A stretch of 64,000 nt of DNA from Tubiluchus corallicola (lineage: Eukaryota > Priapulida > Priapulimorpha > Priapulimorphida > Tubiluchidae). The notes beneath the pieces are model-generated. The model was not told the DNA's origin. It saw only the letters and a list, made by a program, of their open reading frames with translations, and made no database searches. Shown here one piece after another: positions 25,295 through 37,400 of this stretch. The stretch lies in assembly GCA_030141605.1 (NCBI GenBank), contig JAQGDQ010000248.1, positions 124,001-188,000 of the forward strand, in the 5' to 3' direction. The translations under genes and the position numbers were made by a program. The first letter of the stretch is position 1. Every line of letters begins with the position of its first letter.

Positions 25295-26292
25295 TAGAGA
25301 ACATAGTAAGTAATCTTGTTTAATATACTACGTATGTTGCTGACCACAACCATCCCTGTGGAGTTTTCACATGACACGTGTAAACATTTTTCTGATAAAT
25401 TGTTCTAAAGGCAGTCATACGATGTTTCGTAGTATTTTATTATTTTTGACATTTGTATGTGCAACAAACAGTACACTGAACTTTATGTATAATAATAAAA
25501 TTGATTTGGTAATTTTGTTCACTTTTGTCATTTATTTGTGACTCAGTAGTATGATATTATACATCACTTCAAGCCAGGTCAGCTGCTCAAGTACGCAAGC
25601 CTACGTTGAACATATCGGGTGGCACAGAAAAATGTGCCAGAATTTAGACTACAATAATTTTCTAAGCAAGCGACTTACAAAGTTGAAATTTTACAGCGTG
25701 ACATTATAACCTTTGGCTGTGAAAGTTAAAAATTTATCATTTTAGCAGTTTTTAAGTTATGGCCAAAAGCTTTTGCATTTAAAAATAAATGTTAGAACAT
25801 TTATGCGCAATGCAATTATTGTATTAGCATCACTTTGATAAAACAGGTGCAAACAAAACTATAGTAATAAAAACGAATGAAAGCAGCAGAAGACTAGTAG
25901 AATAGAATTAGTTTATTAATCAATATGGCTCAACAAAAATACATTGTATATAACATAAAACAAAATTATTGGTAATCCAATAAGCATCCTGTATGCAATG
26001 GATACATCATTGGTGTCTTAAGACTAGTACAATCCATACTTCTATATGTACCAGCAAGTAGCCATTGTTGATGTTTCCATTGAAAAAGATCCCTTTTTAA
26101 CATGAACTGTGCAAAACGGGATGAAATGACATTACTAACAAATATCCACAATACCAGTCTGATAATAACGCAAAACAGTAGTTATGATAGTGCTGGGAAA
26201 ACGTTAGAAACTATTCAAATAATGACATTATCAGTCGACACTGTGGAAGCCTTTTATTCATTTAAAAACAACTGTCAAAATATCAAACACAT

Positions 26293-26298
26293 TTTATT
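26293..26298 (-). terminator. Poly(A) signal of the XRRA1-like gene
   Basis: AATAAA on the minus strand, about 32 bases after the TAA stop at 26330. This is the only well-placed signal near the stop. Confidence 0.55.
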
Positions 26299-26329
26299 GC
26301 TAGAGTAAGTTCCTAAGTGAAAATATTAA

Positions 26330-28445
26330 TTACGTCTCGAGTCTGTCAAAAGGCTGGTTGCCACCTTGTGAATCTGATTCTTTAACTTCTGTTTTCAGGC
26401 TGGAATTACGTGCTTTGTGGTATTTCTGTTGTACCTGAAATAAATGTATGAACTTTATGTATATTGGCTGCATCGTACTTTAAACAGAAATAATCATATG
26501 AACACTTTCGACTCAACAATTGGAAACGACTTCATTCAATTTTTTTACTGTAAGGGTATTTGTTATCATACGTCTGTCCTATAATTAATTTGCTGGAAAT
26601 ACCTTCCGAGGATGATATATATATCCTCGGAAGGTATTTCCAACAAATTAATTATAGGGCAGATGTAAAATGTCTCTGTATCAAGGTTTTAAATGAGAAA
26701 GAAAGCAGTGAGAGAGACTAAAAGTTAAAAACAAATAATTTGCAAACCCGATTGAGCAATTTTACAGCTTCTTTGTACTCTTTGCTGTACTCTGCCTTCT
26801 TTTCCATAATCTCAGAAAGGCTTTTCTCGCTTACATTTGTGCGCTGTAGATTTGACATGGCCATGGCTGTCCGTGCTCGGTTTCTTGATGCGGTAGCTAA
26901 AAACTTTATTAAAAACAAATTTACAATAACGCATGGTGCACAAGTGTTTCTTTTTCATAAATTTTGATGATTTTTCTTTCTAACTTTTGGCAAATCAACA
27001 AAGAATGTTCTCCTACCCAGGTCATCTTTAATAGAATTTCAAATGACCTGCTCAGAACAGTTTCAAGAACAAAACTTTTGACTAATTTATGTGCAAATTA
27101 TAGGCCTAATGCTAAAAAATTCCACTGATTTCACATGACATATGGCATATTGTTAACACACAAGTTTTTTGTTTCTACTTAATATTTTATACAGAACACT
27201 TGACTTCTGTGAAACTAACAACTAATAGTGATTATAATAATCATTTCATCGCCATCACATTTCTCCATACGTGTAGAATAAAAAAGAGATAGAGATTTTC
27301 TGAACAAAAAAACAAGAAATCACAACTTCAAATCTGACTTTAGACCTTTTTGATTGTAAGTGTGGTCTTTGAACTTTGATGTTTCATCTCCATATTCATG
27401 CTGAATGTGTAGAGGTTTCGCAGCTTCCGTACCTCACTGCAAATGGTCTCACATGATTTGATATACTGCATTCCCAACTGCACTGTAATTTTTATCTCTA
27501 AAACTTTTTCCAACTGTTCACCAGGTTTATTAATGTTAGTATCAACCACCCATAATCTCTATGACTGTGACTTTTGACCCTTCCTTTTCAAATTCACATT
27601 TAAGTCAGTCACGATGAGTAATTTCGCTAGTTTCAGGTATTACCTAGTGACTTTCCAGATATTAACGACAGATGAACAAGCAAGCAGATAAAACCTTAAC
27701 AAGTAATGATTCCGTTCCATAATGGCACATTCAAATTAGCAAGTTTTCTGTTGTAAATTTTCTCTCTGACAGCAGACTGGCAACTGTGAACTACTTTGGG
27801 AGTTACTTACTGTCGGCAAGTTGTTGCAAACTCTCCAACAGTTGCTGCGAGTTAATGTCTGAATGCCTCGGCAAGTTACTCTCTACACTTCTCGCAATGA
27901 ATGGAGAAGGAAGGTCAACTCATGCTTACTATCTGAGAGTAGCTCTCGGCAAGTTATGATCTCTAGCCCGAACATGATTGAGAGTTACTCGGCGAGTTAA
28001 CTTTGCAAGAAAACTCGCTAGTCTGCACGTGCCATTAGAATAAGAATACTAACCGTTATTTTCTGCGGTGGTGATCGTGTGTCTTTTTCAATGGGGAGAG
28101 GTTTATCGTGAGTGCCAAAACTAATAAGATTCTTCAATGCATTAACACTGCCAATAAAATCTGAAGAAAGTTTAATGCTTAAAATCAGAAGTTGTTTTAT
28201 ATATTTCTGTATGAACACTTCTGCACAAATTATATTAAAGAATTCTATTTCTCTGGCTCAGAATAACTTAGTGGTTGCAGTGTATGCTTGAGCACAATGC
28301 AGCTAAGCAGTGCCAGTAAATGCTAGTAATTGGACGTGTGACAGTGAGAAAAACTAGTTCTGTCACTATATATATATAGTAGTCTATATATATACTATAT
28401 ACTATACTATATATATATAGTAGTCTATATATATACTATATACTA

Positions 28446-28483
<38 letters not shown>

Positions 28484-31400
28484 CCAAAATATCACAGCTA
28501 CATGTAAGTGCAAGAAATGCGCTAAGGCTCACAATAATTATTTACCTGTTGGTAGTCCCAGAGTATCATCATCAATTTCATCATTATCCGTTTTCGAAGA
28601 CAAATCACTGCACACATCAGTTGTTTTAAACAGCTTATCCGAGCCGTGGGAGAGAGTTCCGGAACTCAAATGACTAGAAACTACATTAGCCTTATCAGCT
28701 TCAGGTAGCTATAATGTTAACAAGCATAAATCTGTTAAACATAGCACCACGTTGCTATGTTATATGAGATGGTGTACCAGCAAACAGTGGCAGTTCATAC
28801 TTCATAACAGAATAATCCCTCACAAATAGTTATGTAAAACTGCTTGAAGATGGTTAACTTGCTGTAATTTACAAACAATGCTATGAAAAATTGTAGTTTT
28901 GCTAATAATGTGCAATATTCTTATAATAAATAAAAATATTATTCTCAAATTATTATATTCTTGGCAAAACCAAAAAAGTTAACGATGACTGAAGTTAAAC
29001 CCTTTTGCTTTTTTGTCACACACTTTGTGCATACTGTAAACTTTGCAAACAAATTATGCAAAATTTGGGGTCAAACTTAGCTAGACATGATTGTTCTATT
29101 TTTTAACTTAATTTCAGAAAATATTGTGCATTAACAGTTTCATTCATCTTTCAATACATTAACTCTTCTAAGTACAGTGAGAACATTACAATGTCAACCT
29201 CTGTAATAAATATATTTTCATGATCTTGTTCGTTTTCCCACTGATCCACATTGTCTTCACCCTTCCAGGACAATTTCAATGCTCTTTCGCTAATGTTACC
29301 AATTTCTTCATGTTTCAAATCTTCAGTTGATTTTTCTGCTCCAGTTTCATTGCCATGTGTCTGTAGATACAACATCTCTTCACTGGAGAAGTAAACTGGT
29401 TTACTTCCCCATAATTCGTTAAAAAATCTGCTGTCACTCGCACATCGTGGTTCATCTGCCATTTCATTCCAGTTTTTCGTGCGTAACAAACCTAAGAATT
29501 TAGAAATACAAACCTTAGATAAACAAACATTACATACACAATATAGCTCACAGCTGTACACATATTTAATTTGTGAAATATAGTTTGATTATTCAATAAA
29601 CACAGTTACTGTAGGTCCACTAGAATGTTACATTAAAAGGTTCAGTAATAACATGTTGAGTTAGCATTCACCGCAAGCATCATCTCATTTTGTAAATATT
29701 CTTGCAGGCTGATGTACAATGTTTAATAGGGCTCCTTTGTTTGTTGAAGGTTGACTTTATTCACTTATATTTGCTAATTTTTCCTTAATTAAGCAATTAG
29801 ACTAGCTAAAATTCATTTTCTATAAAACAAAATGTACTAACAATACAAACTGCTTAGCTTTCTTCATAGACTTAAATTCTTCAGCAGGATGTAGACCACA
29901 GATACCTTCAATATACACATAATTCTAAAATCGTATATGCTTAGATTTGAGAGACTGCCTTGCTAGTATTTTTATGCAACTACAGCTGGTTATAACTGAA
30001 GTCATTACGTACCATTAGGATAAGAGAAAGATCGTCCAATGTTTTTTAGACTGATTTTTGAACTAGCTTTTGCTTGAAGTTGCTTAGTCACACTTAGTTT
30101 AGGACTGTCTTCATCCTGTGAATTAAGCACAGTATATGTACAACTGCATACATATATTATATACACTATTATATGTGGATAATAAATTTAGTCACATTTT
30201 ACAACCATTTAGACTCTGCCTGGATTTTATCATACACATATACATAGTGCACTAATTAATGAACGAAAGTGCAAGTTCATCTTTATACATTACAGCTTTG
30301 AAAATGTAATAATATCAGTGACTCACTGATTAATGAGCTTACCAAATCTACTTTCCTGGTGCGGCGCGGCACACAAACGGGTGGACGTAAAACTTTCTGC
30401 GGCTTAGACCTTTAATGGAAGAAAACACTATATCTTAACTAATCAGGCAACTTGTGAAGAGGTCCAACACTGTAATATTAGGCAAGAATATCCCGACATT
30501 CGAAAACTCATAATTTACCCTGTACACGATGAAAAACAAATATAAAGTAACGCTGTATCTAAAAGACTAAAGACATTTAAACAAGAAGCATAAAGCTAAA
30601 ATAAAAGTAATAATGTTAAGGACGAAAAAAGAAAACTCACAGCTTTTAAAACTAAACTTGATCAAAAGAAAGAAAATGCAAAAAGATTGTAACTGAGTAT
30701 GAAGGTTAACTGAGAACTTTCTGCTACAAATTCCACATCTAGGCCAAGCTTATTATGATCATTACTTTGTTAGACAAATTAAGCATCCACAATAATAAAA
30801 TTGATAAAAATTTGGTTGAAAAAACAAACAACAATATTATAATAAGCAGCAATGTGTACGACTGATATTTTCATAAAAATGTGCCCTGTAGCTTTCATTT
30901 TAGTCTAATTACTAATGTGAAGTAAATTACTTAACGCAATTAACACTATTTTATTTGCTTATCTTAGCTTATTATTATTTATTAACATGAATCCCTGCAA
31001 TTAGATATTGACAAGATAAAAAGACCAGAAGAAAAAAGAATTCACTTGAAATAAGTGGACCATTTAGTAGACTAAAAAGGCATGAAATGTCAAATTTCGA
31101 AACACTTTAAATTATCAAATGAATTTCTTTACCTTATAACAGTAACACCTTTCTTGTTCACTAAACACTCGTTAATTAACGGTGGGCATCCTTTAGTTGA
31201 GCTGATTAAGGGGTTGTTGTACAGAATTAACTCTGATAACAAAGGCCAATCCGCAACACATAACACAGAATGCTCATCCATTATCTGAAAAAAAGCATAA
31301 AAGTGAATAATACAAAAGACAATATTTTTATTTTTAAAAAAAACATCTTAAACTATAGCTCAGTACAATTTACACTAGAAAATTTGAAAGGAAACATACT

Positions 31401-34400
31401 GTTTTTTTAATGATTTATGTCAAAGAATTATTACTTCAGAATAATAATTTTGCATTTGCACGACTATTAGTACATCAAAAAGATTTTCCATACTAAGTTA
31501 CCATACTAATTACTTACCAGTAGACTTACCTGTTTGAAAGACTTACGTAACTACAAGAGAAAATTCTTAGCATTTTAAAATGTTGGAACCGCTTGGTAAA
31601 ATGGCAGTGCATCACCACCCCAGCATGCACCACTGATTCACCAAAAAACAGATTACTGGTCTTACTGACAAGATAAGAAATTTTCGCTTTTGTTTAGTTA
31701 GTGAAGAATGTGCTACGAATGCTCTATTATTTTTTCAAACTTAATGCAATGTTATCTAAACTTGTGTCAAATAACTTACCGTTACAGTGGCTGTACCTAA
31801 CGGTCATTGTGGGAGTGTAAATTCACTAGTTTTACACAGCGTTACTGCTAACGCAAGCTCTATGCAGAATAAGACTGTGTGTGAATGACGTAAAATTTGA
31901 AAACAAATTTTTAAAGTTCATTTATGAAGTGTTTTCTTGTGCTTTAAGGTCAAGTTCTTTTATACATTCCATTATTTCAGAACTTCATTTTCTAGTCTAA
32001 TTGTTGCTTTACCTTCAGGTTAATGTTTCTCCTTTACTTGCACATATAAATATTGAGTTTTTGTTTCATATCACTTTGAGACAAGAATCGTTCTGTATAA
32101 CACGATTCAAATAAAAAAAATCAATTTACTTTGTTATTTGCTATGTTCAGGTGAGTAAGATTGGGAAACGGTGCAGTGATGTCTTCGTAATGATCAGAGT
32201 GGACAATGACACTTGTAGAGAATGACTCTGGTACTTCAGAAACTCCACTGGCATCTAGAGATTCATCAACTGAATTTCTAGTTCTATGGTGGATAGCACC
32301 TGGCAAAGATACAAATAATAAAATCATTGAAGAATGGTAAGAAGTCAAAATGCATCTTTTGCAAATCACAAGCACGATTGTTCTTCGGTTGTGCTCTGTG
32401 GGTCTATTAAAAGTATAACATCTTCTATTTTATCTTCTATTTAACGATAAAAAGGTTAACTAAATAACCAAAAATACCCACAGAACAACATAGTTTCAAG
32501 AAGTATTTGTAATACTTCATAAGCAATGTAATGCTGCCATTCATAGTCTTTATTAAAGATCAAATGAGTCTTTTACGGCAGCCACAGCTTTCCATACCTT
32601 TCATGAACACGATCGATTTTATTTTATTATTTTTTATTTAATATCAGATATAATAGAACAATCTGATATTTCTTGTTGAAGCACAATGTTTAGTAACAAT
32701 CTCTAACCCTGAGAAAGCCAAATTAAGCTTAAAAACAACATTAAGTAGTGAAACCTATTACCTAACCGCTTCTTCATTCCAGCTATGGTTTTTCGTTTTG
32801 AAACATTATATTCATTTTTTCTATTACCCACAGGTGACCTAGAGTGGAGATTCTTTGATGAGAGACTTAAATTGCTGATTGACTGTCTAGGTCTCAAGCA
32901 AATCTCCGCAACGTATTTGCCCTGTTCAATGTATAATAGCGGTATAGCATTGATTCCATTTTCAATCATGTTTAATTCTTTCAACCTAAAAGCAAAAGTT
33001 CGAAATAAAAAAATTCTGCAAATTCTTGAAAATCTTATAAAGTGAAAAAAGTAATGTTTCACAATTAAATACCATCAAACAAAAAAAACAAAACAAAACA
33101 TACAAAAATAGAATTGCTACGAATGGAAAAACTACAAAGTACCCTAAAAAGCAGAAGGTCTGCATAACACAGCACACAGCATAAAAAGGTAATTATTTTT
33201 GACAAATTATCAGAAATTATACTATGCCAAAATTTTGACAAACTATTAGTAATAGATAGAAAATATAACATGAACAAAAAGTTTGTGTTATAAGTCAAGG
33301 ACTCGTGGTTCCAGTTCCTAACCATGAATGTAGATTTTACAATGTCATTAAAATCCAGCCTTGAAGAAGCACGGCAGGAAATAGGATATTACCTTTGTAA
33401 CCCAGCAAGACATGCAAAGACTTCTGGTTCATTTAAAGCGTTTTCTCTTAGCACAAGTTGCTCAAGACAAAGAAAATACTTTGACAACCTAAAAAAAAGA
33501 TGGCATTTCTCCTTAAAATAAAAACATTGTAATGCTCTGTTTTCCAGTAAAGCACAAACTAAGTAAGTCATAAATCCCCTTACAAAACATTACAGTCATT
33601 TGCAACAAAGTTGGCATGCTAACAAAAAAAAAACAATTAGACTATTGAAATCTTACTAACAACAGCCAAACCTTTTAATACCGCCCATTTTGAGACCAGA
33701 AAAAAGTTGGTGTTATAGCGAAGAGGGTTAAATTTTGACATTGACAAACCACAAACCTGATGTTAATGAGTTAAAAGAAAACTATTAAATTAAACATATG
33801 TGAATTAATAATTCATTCAAAATCAATCATCTTTATTAAGAAGTTTTTGTTTACATAATAAAGTGTCTTGTATTCAACTATATAATAGACTGTAGGCCTA
33901 CTGCTCCACTTAACATAAATTTCAACATAACTATAAATTTCTTTTGGAATTTGTATGGATGATCGTTTCTTGTACCAAAAAAGAGCAGTATGTTTTCTTG
34001 TTACTTGCCATTATGACTGTGTGGTGCATTAACAATAATATATCATTATGATTGTATGATGTATGGTACAGTTGCAAACAATTAAAACATGATACATGCA
34101 TTATTTTATAAGATACGTAATGTCTGCACTGTGTCTATGATTCAGCAGAGTGAACAGCAGCCTCGCACAGTCAGCCGACGCTTGCTGGCGTTATCTCCCC
34201 ATTGAACACATATATTAATTTGCCTGGCAGAGGCAGTACAACAGCTTATTTTTATCTACAGTTGACTACAGCCATTTTGTTCTTGGCCATTTTGCAGGCG
34301 GTAAACGAATTTGGCAGTGTAATGAGGTTTGACTGTAGAACTGTGCTAATTACTGTAAGACTATAAAATTGCACTGTTGTCTCTTTATACTGTAAATGCC

Positions 34401-37400
34401 ATACAGCTAAAATAGAAGTCACTTCAACTGTAATGTTTTCAGTAAAGTTCTAAAGGTTTCACCAAGTGAAATGTCAGAATAATTTAATAGTTCTCTTGGG
34501 TGATGCTTGGAAATCTTTTTCGCTACACTTATATAAAAAGCCACTCACTATATGGCACAAGTTGGATATTGCAGAAGCAAACAAAAATCCCCAAATACAA
34601 ATTAATGGGAAAAAATTGAACATCAAAAATAAAGTTACTGAATCAGTGAAATGGCAGTGCAAGAAAAGTTTTTAACTAGTTCTGCTAATTTCAGTCTGTA
34701 AATGAAAAGTTAACAATTAAATTAAGGCTCCATGTGCACATAATGCATGAAGCAGATTGACTGTTTCCATGTGTCTGTGAACAAAAGTGTAAGATATAAA
34801 TGCGAAAGACACATTCCTACTGGTTTTGTCTAAAAAAGATCAACTCTTACTATTCATCAATTGATGAATAATTTATTTACATAGACAAGGGAACCTACAG
34901 GGATGTACAACCTCTTACTTACTTCTCACCATTGACTTTGCTCATTTCTGCAGGTAATGAGTGCAAATTATTGCCAGCAAGATTCAAGATGCGTAAGCTG
35001 TGCAGAGAACCAAGACGCAGCACATCCTTGCTACTTATGTTGTTGTAAGATATATCTAAAACCTAAGTACAAACAAAAAGATGTAATATCAGAACACAAA
35101 CTAGCAGGTGAATTAATCAATTTATACTGGATTTTTAAACAAATGGTAAACCTTGCATCAAACTGGCTTCGACCTTGTTAGGTAAAACATAGCCTGTTGC
35201 ACTCCATTTTCACACTGTATGAATTTATAAATACTGTACCTGAAGAAGTGGAAAATCAAATTCCGTTATTTCAAGTGTTCTTAAGCCACAGAGGACTAAC
35301 TCAAGTTCTCGGGCTGATTGGAAATGCTTGTATGTATCTGAAAAGGACAACATGCATCAGATATTTTTGATGAGATGCTTATACGCACTTTTATTATAAA
35401 AAATTAACCCAATTAAGATAAACTGCAAAGTTTTCATATACTTTTGTGTCACAGTTTTCAAACACAACTTTAAGAGCTTTAATAGGCTTTACTGTCATTA
35501 TAAATATGTGGAATTTTTCTTGATTTTGCTTTTAACAACTGTAGTTATGTGAAGACAATGTGATGCTGTTTTCTTTTAACAATCAGCATCTTTCACATAA
35601 AAATTCATTAAGAAGTAAACTAATGAACTTTGTACATTACCTATTGGTAAGAGATTTTCTGAAGCATTAATGTAAGCCACATCACAAAACTCCTCTAGAT
35701 CGTCAGGCTTTGCCTGTGAATAACGGGAGAACTTTAATAACAGAGTGAACCTTTTGCAAGATCAGCTTACACTTATTTGCTATTTTTGGAAGTCCACTTT
35801 TACGTTTGAATGGCTGATATAAATATGCTACAAAATTTGAAATAAACTTGATTCACGTAGTTTTAAAAAGATACTCAAGTTACTTAAAAGCATGATGTGA
35901 TTGTTTGATATATATTGTGATGAAACATGCATGTCCAAGTTTTTCTAAGTTTATAAAACTACCAATTGTAAGACAGTGAATAACCAAATGCAATTACTGC
36001 ATTAGTAAAGTAAGTTTATGGGTAGCTTACCTCAGTAAAGTGTTGTCCACTGATATCAATAGAACAAAGATCACGAGGAGTACTAACACAACAGTGGGAT
36101 AACTATACGAACAAAAAGTTATGTGAATAATAATAATTAGCTTGTCATTAATATGCCAATAAAAATGGTCAGTTTATATTCAGTGAAAGTAACAGACTGG
36201 TAAAATAGCAAATTCTTTCCAAGTTTTTGGTTCTTAATACGTGAAGTTTTGATTTGCTTTTATAAACTGATTATATGCCACTAGCACAGCCTGTGGTAGA
36301 TTTATAAGTCCCACATGTCTATGATTACTTGGGGGAGTGGGGTGAGCATCAAATGTCTGAATTCGATTTAAGTGAGTTTCTTTAGCTCGAATTCAATTCG
36401 AACCTAAAAACCTAAAAATAAAATTATAAAATAATTTAGCACTTCAACTACAAATATATTAAAGAGCATGAAACAGCATCCAATCAGCACAATTTATCTG
36501 TGACTTCTGTGCACAATTTTTAAACAAATTATTAGTGTTTTTACTGCAAAACAAAATCAAGCAATTTGTATGATGTTTGCGAGACTGCTTTTGGTTACTG
36601 ATACGGAAATTTACTTGAACATCTTTAAAAAATTAATTCGATTTTGATTCGGATTCAAAGATGCAGAAATTTGGTTTGTTTCAAGTTCCGAGTTCACTTT
36701 CTGGTAGAGAATATTCACCCCCAGTGATTACAATACTTACCAAAAATTCCTTAGAAAATACACGTTCTTCAATAGGCTTAGTTAGTTTTTTTGGTAGAAA
36801 AATATCAACTGAATATCGATCATCTGAGAGAGAAACAGATGCTTCACAGCCTCTACGATATGCAACTGTCCAACCTGCATCTGTCAAAAAACAACTCATA
36901 CATTAAAATGATAATTTTAACTTGACATAATAAATGACATTTACTCTTTGAAATCACAAACATTTTGTAAATACCATGATCTCAAGTCCCAAAAAACTTT
37001 GTACAGAAAAGGTTGTACAGTTACAATTTTTCAAATATTATTCCATAAATAAATAATTTTATAAAATATTTATATTTAATTACATAAAAAGTAAACAACA
37101 TATTGCTCGACATCAGCATCTTTGCAGTTATGTGTACCTGCATAGGTATCACTGCATGGAAAGATCAGCAACTTGAGGAATAGTTGGTAGGTCTATCTGC
37201 TATGCCTCTGGCAGGCACATAAAAGTATAATTTGGCTTTGTGCACTTGTGTTGTAACAAAAAAATGTGGCAAGAGTTTAAGAACAGATGATAAAAAGTAA
37301 TATTACTATGCTAATGTGTATTCCATGTCCTTTATTAATATTATAATAATATGCCCCATCATCATTATCAGTGTTATTGATTATCGCGTGTACAATTTAC

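Larger units (their letters stand above)
23455..26329. other. Spacer between EIF2S3 and XRRA1 (tail to tail)
   Basis: Holds the EIF2S3 3' UTR, a MITE at 23653-24003, an unexplained ORF at 24734-25294, and a short stretch at 25617-25760 beginning GGGTGGCACAGAAAAATGTG that resembles the start of the repeat at 55374. Candidate EIF2S3 poly(A) signals are ATTAAA at 24151-24156 and AATAAA at 25494-25499. If the distal one is used, the ORF would lie in the 3' UTR. Confidence 0.4.

Noticed and set aside
26718-26747. XRRA1 ending at the TAG at 26718
   Set aside because: Splicing at AATCGG/gtttgc to exon 26330-26434 continues the conserved helix (LLNRVQQKYHKAR) in frame and is followed by a close poly(A) signal, so the TAG is intronic.
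28018-28218. Start codon at 28218 for an independent small protein
   Set aside because: The first codon is GTG, and the segment is an internal XRRA1 exon with acceptor ttgtgcag at 28221.
29151-29189. Extension of the XRRA1 exon to the stop at 29151
   Set aside because: Donor ATT/gtaatg at 29189 joins exon 28546-28708 in frame and reproduces the family spacing (FITEVDI-LPEAD against human FLTQVSELPSS).
34930-34935. Donor gtgaga at 34929 for the XRRA1 exon ending near 34923
   Set aside because: It leaves the wrong phase for exon 33393-33488. The donor gtaagt seven bases further keeps the frame and is a better consensus.
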